From Pseudomonadota bacterium (GTDB lineage: Bacteria > Pseudomonadota > Alphaproteobacteria > Rhizobiales > Devosiaceae), in contig JAEYXQ010000130.1 of NCBI GenBank assembly GCA_023431205.1, positions 1 through 5,895 of the forward strand: DNA of 5,895 nucleotides. The letters are read 5' to 3'. This document shows, one piece after another, positions 1 to 5,588 of this stretch. Made by a program: the position numbers and the translations under genes. The notes beneath the pieces were generated by a model that was given only the letters and a program-made list of their open reading frames with translations, was not told the DNA's origin and made no database searches. The stretch's first letter is position 1. Each line of letters begins with the position of its first letter.

Positions 1-47
1 AGCACCAGGTGGGTCAGGACGTTCAGCCAGGGACGGTTTTCAACCAT
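1..47 (-). CDS. ugpE: UgpE, glycerol-3-phosphate ABC transporter permease (N-terminal fragment)
   Basis: Only the first 15 codons lie in the window; the gene runs off the left edge. They read MVENRPWLNVLTHLV, which closely resembles the start of Escherichia coli UgpE as I remember it (MIENRPWLTIFSH...). UgpE is the second inner-membrane permease of the sn-glycerol-3-phosphate / glycerophosphodiester importer and pairs with UgpA to form the channel. The ATG at 47-45 follows the ugpA stop codon (51-49) after a single base, so translation is very likely coupled to ugpA, and the usual ugpA-ugpE order supports the call. The rest of the protein, including its EAA loop, cannot be assessed here. The identification rests on a short but distinctive N-terminus plus context. 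Confidence 0.85.
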   Translation of the reverse strand, partial: MVENRPWLNVLTHLV

Positions 48-48
48 G

Positions 49-933
49 TCAGTAGGCCACCCGCCGCTCGACGAACCGGAATTGCACGAAGACCAGCGCC
101 AGCACGATCACCATCAGGATCACCGACTGGGCCGAGGAGGAGCCGATGTTCAGCCCCAGGAACCCGTCGGCATAGACCTTGTAGACCAGAATGTTGGTGG
201 CCTGGCTTGGTCCGCCCTGGGTGGTGGCATCGATGATGCCGAAGGTGTCGAACATGGCGTAGTTGATGTTGATGATCAGGAGGAAAAACGTCGTCGGCGA
301 CAACAGCGGGAACACGATGGTCCAGAAGCGCTTGAACGGACCGGCGCCATCGATGGCCGCCGCTTCGTTCAGCGACTGCGGGATCGACTGCAGGCCGGCG
401 ACGAAGAACAGGAAGTTGTAGGATATCTGCTTCCAGGCAGCGGCGATCACGACGAGGATCATGGCGTCGGTGCCGTCCACCCGGTGATTCCAATCGATTC
501 CCATCTGGCGAAGGGCGTAGGCGAGAATGCCGATGGACGGATTGAAGATGAACCACCACAGAATACCGGCAACCACCGGGGCCACGGCATAGGGCCACAC
601 CAGCAGGGTGGTGTAGGCGCGCCCCGACCGGATCAACCGGTTGACCGCCACCGCCATCAACAAGGAGAGCCCCATGGACAGCGCCGTGACGCTGACGGCA
701 AAGACCAGCGTGACCTGGAAGGAGTTGAGGTAGTTCGGATCAGCAAAGAGCCGCTGGTAGTTCTGGAACCACACAAAGCTGGTGCGCATGCCGAACGGGT
801 CTTCCCGCTCGAAGCTCGACTTGATGGCCTGGGCCGCGGGCCACAGGAAAAAGACGAAAGTGATGATGAGCTGCGGCGCGACCAGCAGGTACGGCAGTAC
901 CTTGTTGGGAAAAGTCGTTCGCTTGGATTGCAT
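49..933 (-). CDS. ugpA: UgpA, sn-glycerol-3-phosphate ABC transporter permease
   Basis: The 294-residue inner-membrane permease is close to the length of E. coli UgpA and resembles it throughout. Shared stretches include LPYLLVAPQLIIT (13-25), WPYAVAPVVAGILW (113-126), WKQISYNFLFF (167-177) and the C-terminal SSSAQSVILM region (265-274). It has about six hydrophobic segments. The cytoplasmic EAA loop, which docks onto the ATPase UgpC, runs from E190 (EAAAIDGAGP) to P209 with the conserved glycine at 196. With UgpE it forms the channel that receives glycerol-3-phosphate or glycerophosphodiesters from UgpB. The start is the ATG at 933-931, preceded by a modest GGGG. The gene lies 56 bp after ugpB and one base before ugpE. 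Nothing looks truncated. The specificity call leans on similarity to UgpA rather than to generic sugar permeases, and the UgpB neighbour reinforces it. Confidence 0.95.
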   Translation of the reverse strand: MQSKRTTFPNKVLPYLLVAPQLIITFVFFLWPAAQAIKSSFEREDPFGMRTSFVWFQNYQRLFADPNYLNSFQVTLVFAVSVTALSMGLSLLMAVAVNRLIRSGRAYTTLLVWPYAVAPVVAGILWWFIFNPSIGILAYALRQMGIDWNHRVDGTDAMILVVIAAAWKQISYNFLFFVAGLQSIPQSLNEAAAIDGAGPFKRFWTIVFPLLSPTTFFLLIININYAMFDTFGIIDATTQGGPSQATNILVYKVYADGFLGLNIGSSSAQSVILMVIVLALVFVQFRFVERRVAY

Positions 934-956
934 GAAGAGCCCCGGCAGGCAGGAAA

Positions 957-978
957 CGGGGGCGCCGAAGCGCCCCCG
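957..978 (-). promoter_or_regulatory. Intercistronic hairpin with UUCG tetraloop between ugpB and ugpA
   Basis: A perfect 9-bp inverted repeat, CGGGGGCGC and GCGCCCCCG, flanks a 4-base loop. In the minus-strand transcript the loop reads UUCG closed by a C-G pair, the unusually stable cUUCGg tetraloop. It lies 12 bases after the ugpB stop codon and 24 bases before the ugpA ATG. Only three U residues follow (TTTCC), so it is a poor intrinsic terminator. A 3' stability element for ugpB mRNA or a partial attenuator is more likely. Such hairpins after binding-protein genes are known to raise binding protein over permease levels, as between malE and malF. The structure is seen directly; the role is inferred. 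Confidence 0.7.
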
Positions 979-989
979 ACGAGGAAGGG

Positions 990-2309
990 TCAGCCGTTGG
1001 CTGCTTCGAACTCACGCAGCAAGTCGTTGCCGCGCTGCACCAGCGAGTCGAGAGCCTGCTGGCCGGTTTTTGCACCCGACAGTACCTGCTCGAACTCTTC
1101 GTCGATGATGGCGCGAATCTGGGTGTAGTTGCCGAAGCGGAGGCCCTTGGAGTTCTCGTTCGGCTCCACGCGGGTCAGTTGCTTGATGGAGACGTCAGAG
1201 CCCGGGTTCTCCTCGTAGTAGCCCTGCTCCTGGCCAAGCTCGTACGCGGCGCTGGTGATCGGCAGGTAGCCGGTGTCCTGGTGCCAGTCGGCCTGGACCT
1301 CGGGCTGGCTCAGATAATCGAAAAACGCGGCCACGCCGGGGTACTCCCCGTCGGGACGGCCCTGAAGCACCCAGAGCGTCGCGCCACCGATGATTGAGTT
1401 CATCGGCGGATCGATCACGTCGCTGTAGTAGGGAAGAGGTGCAAAGCCGACCTCGAAGTCGGCATTGGCCACCACCGCGGCCCGGCCGGCGGAGGAGTTC
1501 ATGAAGATCGCGCATTCGCCAGACAGGAATGCCGGCTGGGCGTCTGGGCCACCCTCAGGGCCGCCATAGCGGAACAGGCCTTCATCCTGCCAGCGCTTAA
1601 GGTTGTCCCAATGGCGAGCAAGGTGCTCGTTGTTCATGGTGAACTCGGCATCGAGCCCGCCAAAGCCGTTCTCACGCGTGGCATATGGCAGGTTGTGCAG
1701 CGCCGAGAAGTTCTCGGTGTGGATCCAGGAAATCCAGGCCGTGGTGAAGGCGCACTCCGAAGCGCCCGATTCCTTGATCTGATTGAAGGCGGCTTCCATC
1801 TCCTCCCAGGTTGCCGGCGGCTTGTTCGGGTCGAGCCCGGCTTCCTCAAAAATGTCCTTGTTGTAGTACATGATCGGGGTCGAGGAGTTGAAGGGCAGCG
1901 ACAGGATGTTGCCCTCGGGGTCCGAATAGTACCCGACCACCGGGGCAATGAAGATCGACGGATCCCAGGCCTTGCCCTGGTCGGTCATCAGCTGGTGGAC
2001 GGGGTAGACGGCGCCCTGGGCGGCCATCATGGTTCCAGTGCCGACTTCATAGACCTGCACGATCGCGGGCTGCTCATTGGCGCGGAAGGCAGCGATGGCA
2101 GCGGTCAGCGTCTCGCCGTAATTGCCCTTGTAGACCGGGACGATCTTGTAGTCGCTCTGGGTGTCATTGAAGCCCTGGGCGATCGCCTCGAGCTTGGCGC
2201 CCAGCTCTCCCGACATGGCGTGCCACCAGGCGATTTCGGTCTGGGCGTAGGCTGCGCTCGACATGCCGAGCGTAACGGCAGTCGACAGCAGCAGGGCTAG
2301 CTTGTTCAT
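990..2309 (-). CDS. ugpB: UgpB, periplasmic sn-glycerol-3-phosphate-binding protein
   Basis: The 439-residue solute-binding protein (E. coli UgpB has 438) binds sn-glycerol-3-phosphate and glycerophosphodiesters in the periplasm and hands them to UgpA-UgpE. Residues 1-22 form a Sec signal peptide: MNK, a hydrophobic core, and a probable cleavage after AYA (20-22) before QTEIAWWH. UgpB-type blocks are present throughout: YKIVPVYKGNY (54-64), QVYEVGTGTMMA (85-96), FNSSTPIMYYNKD (140-152), NSIIGGATLWV (304-314), WHQDTGYLPIT (342-352) and the tail QRGNDLLREFE. It lacks a lipobox, so it should be a free periplasmic protein. The ATG at 2309-2307 has a strong ribosome-binding site, GGAGG, at 2320-2316 with a 6-base spacer. 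It is the first gene of the operon, ahead of ugpA and ugpE. No frameshift or missing block is seen. Confidence 0.96.
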   Translation of the reverse strand: MNKLALLLSTAVTLGMSSAAYAQTEIAWWHAMSGELGAKLEAIAQGFNDTQSDYKIVPVYKGNYGETLTAAIAAFRANEQPAIVQVYEVGTGTMMAAQGAVYPVHQLMTDQGKAWDPSIFIAPVVGYYSDPEGNILSLPFNSSTPIMYYNKDIFEEAGLDPNKPPATWEEMEAAFNQIKESGASECAFTTAWISWIHTENFSALHNLPYATRENGFGGLDAEFTMNNEHLARHWDNLKRWQDEGLFRYGGPEGGPDAQPAFLSGECAIFMNSSAGRAAVVANADFEVGFAPLPYYSDVIDPPMNSIIGGATLWVLQGRPDGEYPGVAAFFDYLSQPEVQADWHQDTGYLPITSAAYELGQEQGYYEENPGSDVSIKQLTRVEPNENSKGLRFGNYTQIRAIIDEEFEQVLSGAKTGQQALDSLVQRGNDLLREFEAANG

Positions 2310-2369
2310 AGTATTCCTCCGGGTGTGGCAGGGATCTTGGTGCCCCCGCTCGTCTCAGTGGTAGCAATG

Positions 2370-2407
2370 CTTTGTTCGAACGCAAAGCTAAAATGTTCAA
2401 GTGAACA
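2370..2407. promoter_or_regulatory. Putative operator: two TGTTC-type palindromes upstream of ugpB
   Basis: Two symmetrical elements sit 63-100 bp upstream of the ugpB start. The first has GTTCGAAC (2374-2381), and the arms CTTTG/CAAAG (2370-2374, 2383-2387) partly enclose it. The second is TGTTCA-AG-TGAACA (2394-2407). The shared half-site TGTTCRA begins at 2373 and at 2394, 21 bp or about two helical turns apart, which would put both on the same DNA face. E. coli GlpR, a DeoR-family glycerol-3-phosphate-responsive repressor, uses TGTTCG/CGAACA half-sites, so a related regulator is plausible for a glycerol-3-phosphate importer. The half-site spacing differs from the E. coli operator, so identity of the regulator is inference only. 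Confidence 0.45.
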
Positions 2408-2578
2408 GGCGAGCGAGCGAAAGGCTGTGGGGTGAGCGCGCCACGGGAGCCCCCCGACGCGTTCGGACGCTGCATAGGTGCCGCGTGTGAAGCTGATGTG
2501 ACGCAGCGCGTCGGGGTGAGCCTGGGTCGCGGCAACACCATCAGTGCATCTAAGGGTGCCCGCCGGCGTTGGTCGGCC

Positions 2579-2585
2579 GGAGGAG
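2579..2585 (+). promoter_or_regulatory. Ribosome-binding site that sets the start of the 78-residue protein
   Basis: GGAGGAG lies 5 bases before the ATG at 2591. It is the strongest Shine-Dalgarno match on the plus strand in this neighbourhood. It favours the ATG at 2591 over the in-frame GTG at 2432, which would add 53 residues of arginine- and glycine-rich, low-complexity sequence. Confidence 0.7.
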
Positions 2586-2590
2586 TTGCC

Positions 2591-2827
2591 ATGCAAACCG
2601 AAACCGCAATCCTGATCTGGATGCCGCCCGGCGAGGTGCCGCATGCACCCGCCTTCGAGGTGGCAAGCGCCAGGAGCTTCCCGTCCATGCGGGACGCACT
2701 GATCTCCGCTCGGACGAGCGCAGATCACCAGAGCGATCATCCGTGGATTTCCACTGCCGACGCCGTGTTCACCCCCGAGCAGATCCGAGTTCTGCTTGAA
2801 ACCATGATCGACGGTGAGGCCGAGTAA
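2591..2827 (+). CDS. Small protein of unknown function (78 residues)
   Basis: I do not recognise this protein. It opens with a short hydrophobic strand-like run (METAILIW-type, residues 1-11: MQTETAILIWM), then a proline-rich turn (PPGEVPHAP, 12-20). The central part is polar with FPSMRDALISAR (30-41) and HPWISTADAVFTPEQIRVLLETM (50-72), and the tail is acidic (DGEAE). There is no signal peptide or membrane segment, so it is probably cytosolic. A strong GGAGGAG ribosome-binding site supports real expression. It ends 54 bp before the VWA gene on the same strand, with no clear terminator between, so it is probably the first gene of a unit with the VWA and J-domain genes. The frame contains an imperfect inverted repeat at 2701-2726. 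Function is unknown; co-function with its neighbours is only a guess from position. Confidence 0.7.
   Translation: MQTETAILIWMPPGEVPHAPAFEVASARSFPSMRDALISARTSADHQSDHPWISTADAVFTPEQIRVLLETMIDGEAE
2701..2726. repeat. Imperfect inverted repeat inside the small-protein gene
   Basis: The 12-base arms GATCTCCGCTCG and CGAGCGCAGATC are separated by two bases (GA) and pair at 11 of 12 positions; a C-C opposition interrupts the stem. As RNA this would form a stem with a loop of about six bases. As DNA it is a near-dyad that a dimeric protein could bind. It encodes the ALISARTSAD part of the small protein, so it may be only a by-product of coding sequence. Confidence 0.5.
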
Positions 2828-2881
2828 ACGCCACACCAGCCAACCCTTGCGGCAAGCCGCCCTCACCCACATATTCGGACC

Positions 2882-3601
2882 ATGGCAGCGAAAGACCCAA
2901 CGACTCGCAACGCGCCGGGGACCTCCATCCGGGCAGGCGTCAGCAACGATGTTGCCGCCTTCGTCCAGCAGGTGGGCGCGGTGGCGCGGCCAAACGCGGC
3001 AGAGGACGGGCGCCTCCTCTTCGCGCTGGACGCCACCCTCAGCCGCCAGCCCACCTGGGATCTGGCCTGTTCGCTGCAGGCCGAGATGTTCAAGGCCATT
3101 CCCAAGTCCGGTGCCCTGCAGGTGCAACTGCTCTATTTCCGCGGCTTCGGTGAATGCCGGGCCAGCAAATGGGTGCTCAACGGCGACAGCCTGGCGCGGC
3201 TCATGAGCGGCATCCAGTGCCAGGGGGGCCGGACGCAGATTTCCAAGGTCTTCGCTCACGCCCGTGCCGAACACGCCAAGCGGCGCATCAATGCCGTGAT
3301 CTATGTCGGCGATGCCCTCGAAGAGGACGCCGATCTGCTGGCGGAGAAAGCCGGGCAACTCGGGTTGCTCGGCCTGCCCTTGTTCGTCTTCCAGGAGGGA
3401 CAGGACGCTCAGGTCGAGGCTGCATTCCGCGAGTTCGCCCGGCTCAGCAAAGGGGCCTATGCGCGCTTCGATGCTTCTGCACCGCAGGAACTGGCGGCCT
3501 TGCTGAAGGCGGTGGCCGCTTTCGCTGCGGGTGGGCGTGACCTGTTGAAGCTGCAGGGCAGCCATCAGGCCAAGGCGCTGCTGTCGCAGTTGCCGTCATG
3601 A
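2882..3601 (+). CDS. VWA-domain protein, partner of the membrane J-domain protein
   Basis: This 239-residue protein has no signal peptide or membrane segment and should be cytosolic. Residues about 44-215 fit a von Willebrand factor A fold. A hydrophobic strand leads into D50-A-T52-L-S54, a DxTxS form of the DxSxS metal-binding motif. Further on are T118 in GGRTQISK (the expected MIDAS threonine) and D144 in AVIYVGDALEED (the expected second aspartate). All the metal-coordinating positions are therefore filled, with Thr replacing the usual first Ser. Alternating strands and helices follow (LGLPLFVFQEG, AFREFARLSKGAYARF). Such domains bind protein partners through a divalent metal. The ATG at 2882 has only a weak ribosome-binding site (CGGAC). 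The TGA stop overlaps the J-domain gene start as ATGA, which implies coupled translation and a shared role. The ligand is unknown. Confidence 0.88.
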   Translation: MAAKDPTTRNAPGTSIRAGVSNDVAAFVQQVGAVARPNAAEDGRLLFALDATLSRQPTWDLACSLQAEMFKAIPKSGALQVQLLYFRGFGECRASKWVLNGDSLARLMSGIQCQGGRTQISKVFAHARAEHAKRRINAVIYVGDALEEDADLLAEKAGQLGLLGLPLFVFQEGQDAQVEAAFREFARLSKGAYARFDASAPQELAALLKAVAAFAAGGRDLLKLQGSHQAKALLSQLPS

Positions 3602-4302
3602 CCTATGTGCTGCTGGGTGCCCTCGCCCTCCTGGCTGGCTTCGCCCTCTACAATCAGATTCGTAAACTCGACCCGCGCCTGGTGAGACGCAGCCTGCGCT
3701 GGCTGGTCGGCGGCCTGGGCGTCGCCCTCGCGGCCTTTCTGCTGCTCGCCCGCCGCTTCGATCTTGCCCTGTTCGCGGGCGCTGCCGGTGTGGCCGTGCT
3801 GCGCACCGGCCGTCTGGGGCCGATTTCACTGGACGGGCCGCTTGGCGGGGCGGGCAACATCTCCAAGGTGCGGAGCTATCGCTTTGCCATGGAGCTCGAC
3901 CACGATACCGGCGCCGTTTCGGGCCGTGTCCTCAACGGCGATTTCGCCGGCATGGACCTGCTCGATCTCGGCGAAGCGGAGATGCGCATCCTCCTTGCCG
4001 ACGTCGAGGGCGACGCCGACAGCCTCAGCCTGCTCGAGAGCTGGCTCGACACCAACCGCAGCGGCTGGCGCGAATACTTCGCCGAGCAGGACGCCGGGGA
4101 GAGCCACGGGCCGACAACCGGTCGCGATCCCCTGGAAGAGGCCTACGCCGTCCTCGGCCTGCAACCCGGCGCCACCGAAGACCAGATCCGCACCGCCCAC
4201 CGCGACCTGATGAAAGCGGTGCACCCCGACCAGGGCGGCTCAAGCTACCTCGCCGCCAAGATCAACCAGGCGAGAGACCTGCTGCTGCAGAAGGCCAGGT
4301 AG
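3598..4302 (+). CDS. Membrane-anchored J-domain (DnaJ/Tim14-like) co-chaperone
   Basis: The 234-residue protein has two or three N-terminal hydrophobic segments (about 3-18, 34-50 and 54-69). A middle region follows (about 75-175), containing SYRFAMELDHDTGAVSG and LLESWLDTNRSGWREYF, and then a C-terminal J domain (178-234). The J domain has the invariant HPD at 209-211, needed to stimulate Hsp70 ATPase activity. It is followed by QGGSSYLAAKINQARDLLL, much like mitochondrial Tim14/Pam18 (HPDxGGS...KINxA). A terminal J domain behind membrane anchors is also the Tim14 arrangement, and it lacks the Gly/Phe and zinc regions of true DnaJ. It should hold DnaK at the cytoplasmic face of the inner membrane. 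The ATG overlaps the VWA gene stop and has no obvious ribosome-binding site of its own, so it depends on coupling. The client is unknown. Confidence 0.92.
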   Translation: MTYVLLGALALLAGFALYNQIRKLDPRLVRRSLRWLVGGLGVALAAFLLLARRFDLALFAGAAGVAVLRTGRLGPISLDGPLGGAGNISKVRSYRFAMELDHDTGAVSGRVLNGDFAGMDLLDLGEAEMRILLADVEGDADSLSLLESWLDTNRSGWREYFAEQDAGESHGPTTGRDPLEEAYAVLGLQPGATEDQIRTAHRDLMKAVHPDQGGSSYLAAKINQARDLLLQKAR

Positions 4303-4352
4303 GCGCAGCTCTCTCCTTGGGACGAGATTGGTGTCGGGCCGAAGGAAAGGGA
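4303..4352. other. Short convergent intergenic gap without a clear terminator
   Basis: The J-domain gene and the ligase-like gene end tail to tail 50 bp apart. I see no GC-rich hairpin followed by a T-run in either direction, so termination may be Rho-dependent or lie within the opposing gene. Confidence 0.5.
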
Positions 4353-5588
4353 CTACGGGACCGGAGCCGACCGTGGTGTACCATCCGAAGCCTCGTCGGG
4401 CCGATCCCGTTCGGGCTGTTCCACATTCTGCGCCAGGAGTGCGACAACAAGGGTCGCCACCGCGTAGAACACGGTGAGATTGAGGATACCGAACATGGCG
4501 TTGGTCAATCCCATCACGAAGTAACCCACCGCAAGAGTAGCGCTGACGACCACGAGCCCCGCACGGCGCGAGGTATTCGGCGCTTTCAATGCTTCGACTA
4601 GCGGCGCCAACAGGAACAGCATGTAGGCAGCAAGGCCGAGGATACCCCCGCTGGCAGCAAAGTCGGCAAGATCGTTGTGTAGATGCGGCGCTCCCTCGAA
4701 TGGAGTGCTGGCGCGGCTTGCCGCTGCTTCGACGAAGGCAAAGGGGCCGTGACCGAAGAGGGGCGAGGCGAGGAATGCGTTGAGGCCCCCTTCGTACATC
4801 TGAAGCCGCAGCACCGTCGACTCGTCGGTCGGCAGACCGGTTCGGAACACGTCGGCAACATCGGCAAGCACCCGCTGCACACCGGAGGTTTGTCCAACCC
4901 CGGCAAACCAGGCGGCAGGCAGCACGATTGCAAGCACAACCAATCCTACGGCAAGGTTGCGCAGGGAGATCATGCGAACGGCCACGCTGGTGATTAGCGC
5001 AGTGCCCCCCATGATGGCGAGAGCGACCACCGCGCCCCGCGTACCAGACAGAAGAACTGCGACAGCCGCCAGCAAGGGGGTGACCACAAAGAGCCAGCGA
5101 TCCGGGCCACGCCCGAGCAGAGTCGCTATCAGCGCCAGGAACGCAACCGAAAGCGAGAGGTCTGCAAAGTGGATAGGGTTGGCTACCCAAATCCCAACTC
5201 TTTGGGTCCCGGTGGTTGCGAATTCCGCGATCGCTATGGCCGCACTACCTGCCACTCCGCAAAGAGCGAGCAGCCCCACCAAGGAGGGCTGCAGGTCCGA
5301 ACGCTGGGCGGCTGCGATCAGCAGGGTCGTCGCGGCGAGCGGCACAACAAACATCAAGCCGGCCAGCCCCGGTGCACCCGACGCGAGCGCATACGCGAGC
5401 CCCAGAAGAACCAGGCCGAGCAGGGACATCCACACTGAGGGTCGTCCTATCACGTGCACGTCAACGCGCCGCAGCAACAAGATCGCCACTGCACCGGCGG
5501 CGAGAAACAGTATGTTGCCTGCCTCGGGAGCTACTGGGGCCATGGCAAGCGCGGCCACGAGTGACGCTACGACGATATGGGACCTCAA
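4353..5588 (-). CDS. O-antigen ligase / polysaccharide polymerase family membrane protein (Wzy_C)
   Basis: From the TTG at 5588 this is a 411-residue polytopic inner-membrane protein with roughly ten or more hydrophobic segments. Family hallmarks are NPIHFADLSL (137-146), the SGTRGAVVALA block with R184 (181-191), GHGPF (279-283), and the periplasmic-loop motif HLHNDLADFAASGGILGL (302-319). The last matches the conserved H-N-x-L...x-G-x-x-G-L signature of WaaL/Wzy_C proteins. These enzymes move or join undecaprenyl-diphosphate-linked glycans at the periplasmic face: ligation to lipid A core, polymerisation, or exopolysaccharide synthesis. Which one applies cannot be told from sequence. The TTG at 5588 is preferred because GGAG lies 8 bases upstream and MRSHIVVASLVAALAMA then begins directly with a charged residue and a membrane segment. 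A TTG at 5762 would give 469 residues with an Arg/Pro-rich, non-membrane extension. The tail after about 390 is hydrophilic. Confidence 0.87.
   Translation of the reverse strand: MRSHIVVASLVAALAMAPVAPEAGNILFLAAGAVAILLLRRVDVHVIGRPSVWMSLLGLVLLGLAYALASGAPGLAGLMFVVPLAATTLLIAAAQRSDLQPSLVGLLALCGVAGSAAIAIAEFATTGTQRVGIWVANPIHFADLSLSVAFLALIATLLGRGPDRWLFVVTPLLAAVAVLLSGTRGAVVALAIMGGTALITSVAVRMISLRNLAVGLVVLAIVLPAAWFAGVGQTSGVQRVLADVADVFRTGLPTDESTVLRLQMYEGGLNAFLASPLFGHGPFAFVEAAASRASTPFEGAPHLHNDLADFAASGGILGLAAYMLFLLAPLVEALKAPNTSRRAGLVVVSATLAVGYFVMGLTNAMFGILNLTVFYAVATLVVALLAQNVEQPERDRPDEASDGTPRSAPVP

Larger units (their letters stand above)
2310..2590. promoter_or_regulatory. Divergent intergenic region between ugpB and the VWA/J-domain unit
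   Basis: This 281-bp stretch separates two divergent transcription units and should hold promoters for both. The ugpB side has the operator-like palindromes at 2370-2407. On the other side, TGTGA occurs twice in direct orientation at 2486 and 2497 (11-bp period), overlapping a short inverted repeat, GACGC-AGC-GCGTC, at 2500-2512. I could not pick a convincing -35/-10 pair for either direction. I also see no good Pho box (CTGTCAT-type repeats), although ugp genes are PhoB targets in several bacteria. A GTG at 2432 extends the downstream plus-strand frame through this region, but I consider that extension non-coding. Confidence 0.55.

Noticed and set aside
46..1128. A 360-codon plus-strand open frame opposite ugpA
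   Set aside because: It is antisense to a clear UgpA and the end of UgpB. Its product is His-, Gly- and Arg-rich with no recognisable fold, as expected of a mirror frame in GC-rich DNA.
2486..2512. TGTGA direct repeats with 11-bp period as a Pho box or CRP site
   Set aside because: The Pho box repeat is CTGTCAT and a CRP site needs an inverted TCACA half. Neither is matched, so this is noted only as a weak repeat.
2432..2590. N-terminal extension of the small protein from a GTG at 2432
   Set aside because: There is no ribosome-binding site of note at 2432, the extension is low-complexity and Arg-rich, and GGAGGAG sits just before the ATG at 2591.
2849..2860. GCGGC-AA-GCCGC as a terminator between the small gene and the VWA gene
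   Set aside because: The stem is only four or five pairs with a tiny loop and no T-run follows.
2306..3565. A 419-codon minus-strand open frame spanning the intergenic region and opposite the VWA gene
   Set aside because: It runs antisense through two plus-strand genes and the ugpB promoter region, shows no family features, and overlaps the ugpB start. The VWA motifs identify the real strand.
4240..5190. A 316-codon minus-strand frame within the ligase-like gene
   Set aside because: It is a shifted frame of the same strand with Arg/Cys/Ser-rich product. The ligase frame carries the membrane segments and family motifs.
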